From Bailinhaonella thermotolerans (GTDB taxonomy: Bacteria > Actinomycetota > Actinomycetes > Streptosporangiales > Streptosporangiaceae): DNA of 64,000 nucleotides. The notes under the pieces were generated by a model that ran no database searches, was not told where the DNA came from, and was given only the letters and a program-made list of their open reading frames with translations. Location of the stretch: the NCBI RefSeq assembly GCF_003594875.1, contig NZ_QZEY01000009.1:1-64000 (forward strand), written 5' to 3'. Both the position numbers and the translations under genes were made by a program. Shown here one piece after another: positions 24,319 through 36,277 of this stretch. The first letter of the stretch is position 1, and every line of letters starts with the position of its first letter.

Positions 24319-25323
24319 ATGAAGACAGTCCTCGATGCCCGGATGACGCTCAGCGGCCGCCACCTCAGGGCGTTCGCCGAGATCGGCGTGCATGTGGCCG
24401 GCCTGCCCGGGGCGGCCGGGGGGCGCGCGGCGATGACCGCGCTGCGCCAGGTCGTGCCCCTGGAGGCGTACGAGTTCGTCGCCTACGACCCCGCCACCGG
24501 CCTGCACGAGAGCCTCGTCTCCGACGGTTACCCGCGCGTCGACGAGGACGCCGCCGAGGAGTTCACCCGCCTGGAGTCCTACCGTGAGCTGATGCGCCGC
24601 CGCACGCCGGTCCCGATGGACCCCGGCACCGTCTACTACCGGCGGCACCTGGAGCCGTACGGCTGGCGCGCCGGCCTGACCGCCGCGCTCTTCCTCCCCG
24701 AGGGCCGCTACACCGGCCTGCTCCACCTCAACGCGCGCGATCCGGACGCCTTCGGCGAGACGACGCTCATGGTCATCAGCGCGGTCTGCCCCGCGCTCGC
24801 CCAGGTCACCGATCTGACCCGCTGCGTCGTCGAGCCCCTGGGCCTGCCCTCCGGGTTCAGCGCCGTCGCCTTCGAGCGCAGCGGCCGCCGCCGCCCCGTC
24901 GCGGGGTGGCCGGAGTCGGAGGTGATCGCCGCCGAGCCCGCGATGGCCGAGCTGGCGCGCGAGTTCATCGACTCCCGCGAGCTGGGACGGCGCGGCCTGT
25001 GGCTGGCGGGCGACGGCGAATGGCGCGAGGTCCGCCTGCTCCGCGCCGGCGTCGGCCTCCACGGCTCCATCCAGGGCGTGATCATCGCTGAGCGGCGCCG
25101 GGGCCTGCCGTACGGGCTCACCTACCGTGAGCTGGAGGTCCTGTCCCGCGTCGCCCGGGGCGACTCCAACCCCCAGATCGCCGAGGCCCTCGTGCTCAGC
25201 GTGCGCACCGTCACCACGCACCTGGAGCGCATCTTCACCAAGCTCGGCTGCGACAGCCGCACCCGCCTCACGGCCAAGGCCCTGGCCGAGGGCCTGCAGA
25301 CCCTCACGCTCCCGCCCTCCTGA
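24319..25323 (+). CDS. LuxR-family transcriptional regulator
   Basis: A 334-residue regulator. The C-terminal LuxR HTH (about 265-330) is clear: LTYRELEVLSRVARGDSNPQIA with SVRTVTTHLERIFTKLG. The first 240 residues look like a GAF-type sensing domain (LFLPEGRYTGLLHLNARDPDAFGETT), without a receiver Asp, so it is not a response regulator. ATG at 24319 has GGAGGG upstream. It is divergent from the peptide importer and is its best candidate regulator; the effector is unknown. Confidence 0.9.
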   Translation: MKTVLDARMTLSGRHLRAFAEIGVHVAGLPGAAGGRAAMTALRQVVPLEAYEFVAYDPATGLHESLVSDGYPRVDEDAAEEFTRLESYRELMRRRTPVPMDPGTVYYRRHLEPYGWRAGLTAALFLPEGRYTGLLHLNARDPDAFGETTLMVISAVCPALAQVTDLTRCVVEPLGLPSGFSAVAFERSGRRRPVAGWPESEVIAAEPAMAELAREFIDSRELGRRGLWLAGDGEWREVRLLRAGVGLHGSIQGVIIAERRRGLPYGLTYRELEVLSRVARGDSNPQIAEALVLSVRTVTTHLERIFTKLGCDSRTRLTAKALAEGLQTLTLPPS

Positions 25324-25395
25324 CCTCCGCGGGCCGCCCCCGTACGGCCCGGGCGGGCGCCGTCCGTACGGCTCGCGCGCCGCGCCGACCCCGAG

Positions 25396-25434
25396 TTATC
25401 CACCGACGAATCGGGGCGAATCGCGTTGTCCACA
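25396..25434 (+). promoter_or_regulatory. Two DnaA-box sites
   Basis: TTATCCACC (25396-25404, one mismatch) and TTGTCCACA (25426-25434, perfect) lie 30 bp apart in the gap between the LuxR gene and the NlpC/P60 gene. Confidence 0.6.
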
Positions 25435-25513
25435 GAATGGGGTTCGGGCCCGTGCCGGAGCCGGGCGGTTGGCGATCCTGGTCGCCAGTCGTCCCCGGAA
25501 CGGAGGTCCCCCG

Positions 25514-27502
25514 ATGTCACCTCACTTCCCCGCGCGTCCCCTCGCGACGGTCACCGCGGCCGTGGCGGCCGGCGCCGCCCTCGTCACCGAGCCCGCCGCC
25601 GCCTCCCCCTCTCTCCCCCGTCCCCACCGCTGCGAGGCGCCCGCCCATCCGCCGGTCCCCCGCGCCGACCCGCCGCCACCCGCCCCCGCCTCGGCCGACG
25701 CCCCCTCCGGCCCGCCGCCGCTGCCCGCCCCCGGCGAGGTCCACGGCACCCCACCGGCCGCGACCGGCGCCGACGCCCCGCTGCCGGCGCCCGCCCCGGC
25801 GTTCGCCCCGTCCCCCGCACCCGCGTCCGCCCAGGAGGGCGGCGCTCCGGGCCGGTCCCGCGACTCCGGCCCACCTCGGCCTGTTCGCGGGCTGCCCGGG
25901 ACCGGGCGGGGCGGGCAGGCCCCGGGCGACGCGCCTTCACCGGCGGCCTCGGTCGCGTACGGCGAGGCGCCCTCTCTCCCGCGCGCGCCCGTCCCGGGAC
26001 TCGCCGCGCCCGAGACGAGCTTGGCTCGCGGCCTTGAAGAGGCGGCCGCCCCGTCGCGCACGCCGGGGCCGTGGCACGGCGCGCCCGGCGATGGCGGGGG
26101 CGAGCGGCGGGGCGAGCGGACGGCCGCTTCACGTCCCTCCGCGCCGGGGCGCGACGGGCCCGACGGGAATCGGAGCGCCGGTGATGGGGGTGCGGTCGCC
26201 CGGTCGGACTCATACGCGCCCGGGCTCGGCTCTGCCGTGCGGGCCGGTGCCGTCCATGGTGCGGAGCCGCCCGTGGACGGGCCGGGATCCGGAGTGCGGG
26301 CGCCCCGGTGGGCGGTCGTCTCCGTGGGCGGGGCGGGGGCCGGGCCCGTGGGGGTGTGGACGAGGTGGATGCCGCCGCCGGGTCACGGGCCCGCGGAGAC
26401 GAGCGCGGATGACGGTTGCCCCCAGGCGGTGGAGGGCCTGCCTCCGTCCCTCCAGCCGCCTCCCGAGGACGAGGGGCCGTTCCTCCCGGCCCCTCCGGAG
26501 GACGCTCCACCCTGGCCGCTGCCGGGGAGGGACCTGGTCAGCCCGCCTCCCCATGTCCCGGTGGTCCCCGCACCTCGCGCCGTGGCCGGCATCCCGCTTC
26601 CCCACATGCCCGCGCCGGGCGCGGCCCCGGACGCGCCCCCGGGCGGCGTCACCGGCGGCGATGACGTGGAGGGCGCGGGTGGAGCCCACGGCGACTCGGA
26701 TGGAGGCATGCCCGGCGGCCTGGGCGGGATCGTCTCCGCCGGCCCGGGCGAAGCCCCTGCCGGCGGCCCGGGCGAGGGCCTTGCCGGCGGCCGGGAGGCC
26801 GGCGCGTACGGCGGCCTGGAGGAAGACTCCTCCGGCGGTCAGGGCGCCTTCGGCGGAATGGGCGGAGGAGTCTCCAGCGGAGCGGGCGAGGCGCGCGGCG
26901 GCCGGAGCGGGGTGAGCCGGCCGGGAAGCGTGAGCGCCTCCGGCGGTTCCGGCGGCGCGGGTCCCCGGGGCCGGCCGGCTGAGAGGGCCGGGGCGGGACG
27001 AAGGGGCGCGGCCGCCCGGGGCGAGAAGGCGGGCGGGGACGCGAGGAAGGCGAAGCGGCCACAGCGACGGCAGATGCGGCGGGTGTCACCGGGGGAGGTC
27101 GCCGCGCGGGCGGCGTTGCGCTGGCTGGGCACCCCCTATACCTGGGGTGGGGGCGGGACGGCGGGGCCCACGAGGGGGGTCGCGCACGGGGCGCGGCGCG
27201 TCGGCTTCGACTGCTCGGGGCTGACCCTCCACGCCTGGTCCAAGGCGGGGGTCAGGCTGGGCCACTACACCGGCGCGCAGTTCCGACACGGCAGGCGCGT
27301 CCGCTTCTCCGACCTGCGCCGAGGCGACCTCGTCTTCTTCGGCGGAGGTTCCCGGGGCGCCCCCACACACGTGGGCCTCTACCTCGGCCGGGGCGTCATG
27401 ATCCATGCTCCCCGCACGGGCGACGTCGTCAGGCGCACCCGGTTCACGCACTCCCGCCACTACGCCTCCATCTATCGGGGAGCCGTCCGGCCCCGGCCCT
27501 GA
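25514..27502 (+). CDS. Secreted NlpC/P60 hydrolase with long disordered region
   Basis: A 662-residue protein. Residues 1-30 form a signal peptide (MSPHFPARPLATVTAAVAAG, then AAA-S). Residues 30-510 are a Pro-, Gly- and Ala-rich unfolded stretch. The NlpC/P60 domain occupies about 530-655: DCSGLTLHAW holds the catalytic Cys, THVGLYLG and HAPRTGD the two His-type residues. It would cut D-Glu-type peptide bonds in the wall. The ATG at 25514 was chosen for its GGAGG seven bases upstream and the signal peptide. The linker length is far above the family norm and may span the wall. Confidence 0.85.
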   Translation: MSPHFPARPLATVTAAVAAGAALVTEPAAASPSLPRPHRCEAPAHPPVPRADPPPPAPASADAPSGPPPLPAPGEVHGTPPAATGADAPLPAPAPAFAPSPAPASAQEGGAPGRSRDSGPPRPVRGLPGTGRGGQAPGDAPSPAASVAYGEAPSLPRAPVPGLAAPETSLARGLEEAAAPSRTPGPWHGAPGDGGGERRGERTAASRPSAPGRDGPDGNRSAGDGGAVARSDSYAPGLGSAVRAGAVHGAEPPVDGPGSGVRAPRWAVVSVGGAGAGPVGVWTRWMPPPGHGPAETSADDGCPQAVEGLPPSLQPPPEDEGPFLPAPPEDAPPWPLPGRDLVSPPPHVPVVPAPRAVAGIPLPHMPAPGAAPDAPPGGVTGGDDVEGAGGAHGDSDGGMPGGLGGIVSAGPGEAPAGGPGEGLAGGREAGAYGGLEEDSSGGQGAFGGMGGGVSSGAGEARGGRSGVSRPGSVSASGGSGGAGPRGRPAERAGAGRRGAAARGEKAGGDARKAKRPQRRQMRRVSPGEVAARAALRWLGTPYTWGGGGTAGPTRGVAHGARRVGFDCSGLTLHAWSKAGVRLGHYTGAQFRHGRRVRFSDLRRGDLVFFGGGSRGAPTHVGLYLGRGVMIHAPRTGDVVRRTRFTHSRHYASIYRGAVRPRP

Positions 27503-27617
27503 CCGCGTGGTTCTCGGGGCAACGTGAGTGTTCGCCGCGATGCGGGCGCACGGGCGGTGTGAAATAGAGGGGCCCACCGCGCGGGGCTGCGACGCGGAAT
27601 GGGGCGAGAAGGGGCAA

Positions 27618-27639
27618 GAATGGCGTAATGTCGCCATTC
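27618..27639 (+). promoter_or_regulatory. Operator-like palindrome with embedded -10
   Basis: GAATGGCG and CGCCATTC form a perfect 8-bp inverted repeat around TAATGT (27626-27631), which itself reads as a -10 hexamer. A repressor bound here would block the promoter of the desaturase gene 29 bp downstream. Confidence 0.6.
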
Positions 27640-27667
27640 GTACCGGGTTTTCGCGGGAAGGGATGGC

Positions 27668-30242
<2,575 letters not shown>

Positions 30243-30285
30243 CCGGCCCCGGCCCCCGAGCCCAGGAGGCCCCGAGCCTCCGGAA

Positions 30286-30502
30286 GCCACGAGCCCCGGA
30301 GGCTCGCCGGCCAGGAAACCCGGGAGCCCGGGAGTCCAGTGAGCCCAGGAAGCCACGAGGCCACGAGACTCCGGAGGCCACGAGCCCCGGAGGCTCGCCG
30401 GCCAGGGAACCCGGGAGCCCGGGGAACCGGGAGCCCAGGAACCCCCGAGCCCAGGAGGCCACGGGCCCCGGAGGCTGCCAGCCAGGGAACCCGGGAGCCC
30501 GG
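30286..30502. repeat. Three imperfect copies of a 46-bp repeat
   Basis: The unit beginning GCCACGAGCCCCGGAGGCTC and ending GGGAACCCGGGAGCCC occurs at 30286, 30377 and 30458 with 1 to 5 differences. Additional partial CCCGGGAGCCC and GCCACGAG fragments lie between. The array fills the gap between proS and soxR (convergent). Units contain GAGCCCCGGAGGCTC, a self-complementary hairpin, so the repeat can also end transcription. Confidence 0.8.
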
Positions 30503-30542
30503 CGAGGCCGGGAGCCCGGGAGCCCGGGAGGCGTGAAGCGGA

Positions 30543-31190
30543 TCAGACCTCGGGGTCGCAGATGAACGGCGCGCAGGGCTCCCCGCCCCGAGCCCCCACG
30601 CCGGACAGCACCGCCGCCGGATCGGAGCTCGCCGACGGGACGTCCACCGGCAGCGGCTCGGCGTCGCCGTCCGCGGCCTCCGCCGCCTCCTCGGGGGCGG
30701 CGGCCGGGGCGGCGGCGGCCTCGTTCTCCGAGGCGGCGGCGGTCAGGAGCCTGCGGGGACCGGGACCGTCGTCGCCGAGCGTGTCATCGCGGTTGGCCAG
30801 CTTGCACCGGCCCAGCGACAGGCACCCGCAGCCGATGCACTCGGTCAGGTCGTCGCGGAGCCGGGTGAGCTGGTCGATGCGCTCGTCCAGCTCGGTCCGC
30901 CAGACCGAGGAGAGGCGGATCCAGTCGCGGCGGGTGGGGGTCCGCTCCTCGGGGAGCCGGTCCAGGGCCTCCCGGATGGTCTTCAGGGGGATGCCCACGC
31001 GCTGGGAGACCCGGATGAAGGCCACCCGGCGCAGGGTGTCGCGGCTGTAGCGCCGCTGGTTGCCCGCCGTGCGGCGGCTGCGGATCAGGCCCTTGGCCTC
31101 GTAGAAGTGCAGGGCCGAGACGGCGACGCCGCTGCGCGCGGCGAGCTGGCCGACGGTGAGCTCGTGGACGTCCGCGGGAAGGTGAGCCAT
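30543..31190 (-). CDS. soxR: SoxR-type redox-sensing MerR regulator
   Basis: A 215-residue MerR-family protein with all marks of SoxR: the winged-HTH [20 protein letters not shown] near 12-31, a dimerisation helix, and the [2Fe-2S] ligands Cys118, 121, 123 and 129 in [12 protein letters not shown]. In actinomycetes SoxR responds to redox-active compounds rather than superoxide. The start ATG 31190 gives the usual N-terminus; ATG 31199 and TTG 31208 are alternatives. No ribosome site is present, but TAGCAT lies seven bases upstream, so the mRNA is probably leaderless. The roughly 75-residue tail after the cluster, Ala/Glu-rich with two late Cys, is longer than usual. Confidence 0.9.
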   Translation of the reverse strand: MAHLPADVHELTVGQLAARSGVAVSALHFYEAKGLIRSRRTAGNQRRYSRDTLRRVAFIRVSQRVGIPLKTIREALDRLPEERTPTRRDWIRLSSVWRTELDERIDQLTRLRDDLTECIGCGCLSLGRCKLANRDDTLGDDGPGPRRLLTAAASENEAAAAPAAAPEEAAEAADGDAEPLPVDVPSASSDPAAVLSGVGARGGEPCAPFICDPEV

Positions 31191-31210
31191 GCCCGCCATG
31201 CTAGCCAAAC

Positions 31211-31228
31211 CTCAGCCAAGGTCGAGGG
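31211..31228 (-). promoter_or_regulatory. SoxR-box-like dyad before soxR
   Basis: CCTC-N10-GAGG (18 bp) has the size and outer bases of a SoxR box; 11 of 18 bases fit the consensus. It overlaps TCGACC, a weak -35 at 31225-31220, which with TAGCAT at 31203-31198 forms a leaderless promoter. Autoregulation is inferred. Confidence 0.35.
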
Positions 31229-31230
31229 TC

Positions 31231-32989
31231 TCAGCCGATCTCCTCGATGAACCCGGACAGTTGCCGCACGTTGCGGCACTCGTGCATGGGAATGATCTCG
31301 CCGTACGGCGTGGCGGCCGAGTCCCCCGTGTCCCAGTCCCTGCGGGGCTCGGGGTTCAGCCAGTACGCGCCGCGCGCGGCGTCGGCGAGGCGCCGTACCA
31401 CCGGGAGGGACAGCTCGGAGTAGTTGGACCGGGCGTCGCCCAGGACCAGCAGCGACGTGCGGGGGCCGACCGCGTCGCCGTACCGCTCCTCGAAGACCTT
31501 GAACGCGTTGCCGTAGTTGCTGTGGCCGGTGATCCACACCAGGTCGGCCTCGCGCGTCATGCGCGTCATGGCGTCCACCACGTCCGCGCCGGGGGCGAAG
31601 AAGCGGGTGATCTCGTCCACGGTGTCGATGAACGCGAACGCGCGCACCTTGCTGAACTGCTCCCGCAGCGCGAACGTCAGCAGCAGCGTGAAGTGCGCGA
31701 ACGAGGAGACCGAGTCGCTGGCGTCGCACAGGATGACCAGTTCCGGCCGGTGCGGGCGGCGCGGCCGGTGGTGGGTCACGACGGGGACGCCGCCGGTGGA
31801 CAGGGAGGCCCGGACGGTGCGCCGGAAGTCCAGCCGCCCGCGCGCGCCGTGCTTGATCCGCAGCCGGGCCGCCAGCCGCCGGGCCAGCGGCTGCACCTCG
31901 CGCCGCAGCCGCGCCAGGTCGGCCCGGGTCGCGCGCAGGAAGTCCACCTGCTCCAGCGGCGGCTTCACGGCCGTCCGCGCGATCTTCTCGATGCCCGAGT
32001 CCTCCGCGATGCGCCGCCGCACCTCGGTGCCGACCAGGTCCTCGAACCGCCGCATCCGCGCCCCGAGCCGCTGCCGGGCGACCCTCTCGGCCAGCCCGCC
32101 GCGCTCCTGCCCGGTGAGCACCTCCGCCAGCAGCCGCGACATGAGCGTCTCGGGCGACAGCTCGCGCATCACGTCGTAGGAGAACCACGCCTGCCGCCCG
32201 CGCTCCGCCGGCGCGCGCCCGAACAGCCGCACCGCCTCCCGCGCGAACCCGGCCAGCGCGGCCTCGTCCCCGCTCAGCAGCAGCTCGGCCAGTTCGTCCC
32301 GCATCGCCGCGACGTCCCGGTCGCGGTCCCGGTCGCGGCCCCGCTCGCCGTGCCCGGCGATCCGGTACGGCGTGCCGTCCCCGACCGCCGCCGGGAACCA
32401 CAGGTCGAAGAGCGTGTCGAACGCCGGCCGGTGCGACGCCCGCTTCACCAGGGTCGCGGCGTACGCCTCCCGGAAGGCCCACCGGTCCGCGACGTCGATC
32501 ACCGCGAGCGCCCGCGCCGCGTCCAGCCCCTCGGCGAGCGAGACCGGCACGCCCGCGTCCCGCAACGCCCCGAGGAACCCCACGTGCCGCTCCACCAGCG
32601 GCCCCGCCCCCGCGACCGCGGGCCGGGACGGATGATCCCGGGACTCGCCCGCGAAGGCGGCGGCGGGCGAGACCCCGGCCCGGGCCTCGGACGGCGAATC
32701 GCGCGGCTCGTCCGCGGAGGCGGAGGCATGCGACGCCACAGGCAGTACCCCGGGCGGGGCCTCGGGCGGGCGCCCGCCGGAATTCCCCGGCAAGGTCTCG
32801 TGCGGGTTCCCGCCGGGGAATTCTCGCCGTGACTCGACGGGGGCGGGCGGGGCCTCAGACGGGACCTCAGACGGGACCCGGGTCGGGACCTCGCGCGGGG
32901 CCTCGGGCGGGTGGCCGGCAGGGTTCCCCGGCGGGGCCTCCGCCGGGCGCTCGCCGGGGGACTCTCGCCGTGACCGGCGGCCGGGGCGG

Positions 32990-32997
<8 letters not shown>
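31231..32997 (-). CDS. VWA-domain protein (CoxE-like)
   Basis: A 588-residue protein. Residues 1-130 are a repetitive Pro/Glu/Ser stretch, probably disordered. The remainder is a CoxE/VWA protein, with the metal-ion-dependent adhesion site in CDASDSVSSF (about 437), a following Thr in ITGHSNYGNAF and Asp in LGDARSNYSEL. VWA-MoxR pairs work as metal-insertion or protein-remodelling chaperones. It begins inside the end of the MoxR gene (8-bp overlap) and shares its transcript. The client complex is not visible here; in known cases it is CO dehydrogenase or another metalloenzyme. Confidence 0.88.
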
Positions 32998-33847
<850 letters not shown>

Positions 33848-33884
33848 CGGACCTCCAGGCGGGGCGACCTTGATCGACGGTACC

Positions 33885-34316
33885 TCAGACCCGGAAGAAG
33901 ACCGTCTCCCGGTCCCCCTGCAGCCTGATGTCCCACCGCAGATCATCCCCGTCCCCGGCGGCGACCAACGTGGCGGCCCTCTCCCCGAGGGATTCGAGCA
34001 GTTCGTCCCGCGCCCCGGGGAAGTAGACGCGGGTGACCAGGTGCCGCAGCAGCCCGCGCGCGTTCACGATCACGCTGAGGTGCCCGGCGTCCGGCCGCGC
34101 GGTGACGAAGTGGAAGTTCCCGGACTCGTCCGTCTCGCACCGGCCGTACCCGCCGGGGTGGTTCACCTCGATCAGCGCGTCCGGCACCGGCTCCCCCGCC
34201 CCGTCGTACACCGTCCCGGACAGGCGCACGGTGCCGCCCTCCCCGACGTGCGGACCCTTGTCGTACGGCAGCGCGAACTTGAAGAACGGGCCCACGGTCT
34301 GCGACGGCGTGATCAC
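33885..34316 (-). CDS. pcaG: Protocatechuate 3,4-dioxygenase alpha subunit (short form)
   Basis: A 143-residue PcaG. The family features TPSQTVGPFFKFAL, VYDGAGEPVPDALIEV, ESGNFHFVTARPDAGHL and the end DIRLQGDRETVFFRV are all present. With PcaH it forms the ring-cleaving dioxygenase. The protein is shorter than the roughly 185-200 residues usual for PcaG. The segment after ALIEV passes straight to NHPGGYGRCET, missing about 20 residues (the WQA loop). GTG at 34316 overlaps the pcaH stop by 4 bp. Subunits of this family bind iron only through PcaH, so activity could survive. Confidence 0.9.
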   Translation of the reverse strand: MITPSQTVGPFFKFALPYDKGPHVGEGGTVRLSGTVYDGAGEPVPDALIEVNHPGGYGRCETDESGNFHFVTARPDAGHLSVIVNARGLLRHLVTRVYFPGARDELLESLGERAATLVAAGDGDDLRWDIRLQGDRETVFFRV

Positions 34317-34996
34317 GAGTCCTCCATCGGGGTACGGCCGAGCACGATGTCGAACCGGTAGCCCAGCGCCCACTCCGGCACGGTGGTGTCCAGGTCGAAG
34401 CGGGACACGAGGAGGTCCCTGGCCTTCGGGTCGCGGATCGAGTTGAAGATCGGGTCGTGCTCGAAGAGCGGGTCGCCGGGGAAGTACATCTGCGTGACGA
34501 GCCGCTGCACGAACGCCGTGCCGAAGACCGAGAAGTGGATGTGCGCCGGGCGCCAGGCGTTCTCGTGGTTCCGCCACGGATAAGCGCCCGGCTTTATCGT
34601 GATAAATCGGTACGCCCCATCGTCGTCGGTCAGGCACCGCCCCACGCCGGTGAAGTTCGGGTCCAGCGGCGCCGGGTGCTGGTCCTCCTTCTGGACGTAC
34701 CGCCCGGCGGCGTTCGCCTGCCAGACCTCCACGAGCTGGTTCCGCACCGGCCGCCCGTCGGCGTCCGTCACCCGCCCGGTCACGATGATCCGCTCCCCCA
34801 GCGGCTCCCCCGCGTGCTGCCGCGTCAGGTCGTGGTCCAGCTCCCCGACCCGCTCGTGCCCGAGGTACGGCGACGCCAGGTCGGCCGCGCCCAGCCGGGG
34901 CTGGACCAGCGGGCGCTTCGGGTGGCGCAGCCGCGTGGACCTGTAGTCGGGCCAGTCCAGCGGGGGGTGGACGCCCAGCTCGTCGAGCTCGTCCAT
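34313..34996 (-). CDS. pcaH: Protocatechuate 3,4-dioxygenase beta subunit
   Basis: A 227-residue intradiol dioxygenase subunit holding the non-haem Fe(III). Ligands can be read as Tyr in AAGRYVQKED, Tyr in PGAYPWRNH, and the two His in RPAHIHFSVFG. The enzyme opens protocatechuate to 3-carboxymuconate. ATG at 34996 shares one base with the stop of the thiolase (TGATG), so translation is coupled. The downstream pcaG overlaps by 4 bp. Confidence 0.94.
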   Translation of the reverse strand: MDELDELGVHPPLDWPDYRSTRLRHPKRPLVQPRLGAADLASPYLGHERVGELDHDLTRQHAGEPLGERIIVTGRVTDADGRPVRNQLVEVWQANAAGRYVQKEDQHPAPLDPNFTGVGRCLTDDDGAYRFITIKPGAYPWRNHENAWRPAHIHFSVFGTAFVQRLVTQMYFPGDPLFEHDPIFNSIRDPKARDLLVSRFDLDTTVPEWALGYRFDIVLGRTPMEDS

Positions 34997-36171
34997 CAGG
35001 CTCCTTCGAGTACGACGGCGAGGCCCTGGCCCACGCCGATGCAGATGGCCGCGAGGCCGTAGCCGCCCCCGCGGCGGTGCAGCTCCCAGGCCAGGGAGCC
35101 GAGGATGCGGGCGCCGGAGCACCCGAGGGGGTGGCCGAGCGCGATGGCCCCGCCGTTCGGGTTGACGATCTCGGGGTCGAGGTCGGGCCACTCGGCCAGG
35201 CAGGCGAGCGACTGCGCGGCGAACGCCTCGTTCAGCTCCACCACCGCCAGGTCGCCCCAGCCGATCCCGGCCCGCTTGAGCGCGATCCGCGCCGCCTCGA
35301 CCGGCCCGACTCCGAACAGGTGCGGCTCCACGCCGGTCGCCGCCCGCGCCGCGACGCGCGCCAGCGGCGCCTGCCCGGCCTTGGCGGCCCCGCGCTCGTC
35401 GCCGACGAGCAGCGCCGCCGCGCCGTCGTTCAGCGGGGAGGAGTTCCCGGCGGTGACCGTCCCGTCCTTCCTGAAGACGGGCTTCAGCCGGGCGAGAGCC
35501 GCGAGCGTGGTGTCCGCTCGCACGCTCTCGTCGCGATCCAGCCCGTCGAGCGGCCGGATCTCGTCGGCGAACCGGTCCGCTTCCCAGGCCGCCGCCGCCC
35601 GCTGGTGGCTGCGCAGCGCGAACTCGTCCTGCGCGGCGCGGCTCAGGCCGTACCGGCCGGCCAGGATCTCCGCGCCCTCGCCGAGGGCCACCGTCCACTC
35701 CGCCGGCATGCGCGGGTTGACCATGCGCCAGCCCAGGGCCGTGTCGTACATCGTCCGCGGGCCGCGCGCGAACCCCTTCTCCGGCTTCGGCATGACCCAC
35801 GGCGCGCGGCTCATCGACTCGGAGCCGCCCGCGATCACCAGCTCGGCGTCCCCGACCGCCACCGCGCGGCTCGCGCCGATCACGGCCTCCAGGCCGGACC
35901 CGCAGAGCCGGTTCACGGTCGTCCCCGGCACCGTCGGCGGCAGCCCGGCCAGCAGCGCGGCCATGCGCGCGACGTTCCGGTTGTCCTCGCCCGCGCCGTT
36001 CGCGGCCCCGAAGAACACGTCGTCCACGGCCGCCGGGTCCAGCCCGGGGCCGCGCTCGGCGATCCCGCGCACCACCTCCGCCGCGAGGTCGTCCGGCCGC
36101 ACGTCCGCCAGCGCCCCGCCGTACCGCCCGATCGGCGTCCGCACCGCGTCCAGGATGAACACGTCGTTCAC
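34996..36171 (-). CDS. pcaF: Beta-ketoadipyl-CoA thiolase
   Basis: A 391-residue thiolase. Catalytic Cys is in VNRLCGSGLEA (about 89), His in GHPLGCSGAR (about 348) and the second Cys in CIGVGQG (about 378). The context with pca genes supports 3-oxoadipyl-CoA thiolysis to succinyl-CoA and acetyl-CoA. GTG start at 36171 has GGGAGG five bases upstream. It heads the FHG unit, 106 bp after pcaJ; the gap has no terminator-like T-run. Confidence 0.93.
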   Translation of the reverse strand: MNDVFILDAVRTPIGRYGGALADVRPDDLAAEVVRGIAERGPGLDPAAVDDVFFGAANGAGEDNRNVARMAALLAGLPPTVPGTTVNRLCGSGLEAVIGASRAVAVGDAELVIAGGSESMSRAPWVMPKPEKGFARGPRTMYDTALGWRMVNPRMPAEWTVALGEGAEILAGRYGLSRAAQDEFALRSHQRAAAAWEADRFADEIRPLDGLDRDESVRADTTLAALARLKPVFRKDGTVTAGNSSPLNDGAAALLVGDERGAAKAGQAPLARVAARAATGVEPHLFGVGPVEAARIALKRAGIGWGDLAVVELNEAFAAQSLACLAEWPDLDPEIVNPNGGAIALGHPLGCSGARILGSLAWELHRRGGGYGLAAICIGVGQGLAVVLEGA

Positions 36172-36277
36172 TTCGCCCTCCCTGAGCCGTCCGTACGGCT
36201 TCCGCCCGCCTTCCCGGCGGGGCGCGGCCCGCTCCGCCGCGGGGCCCGGCCGCCCGCCGTACCGGAGGCGCCGCCGC

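Noticed and set aside
22261-25434. oriC
   Set aside because: Only four DnaA boxes and no dnaA, dnaN, gyrB or rpmH; an origin would have many clustered boxes.
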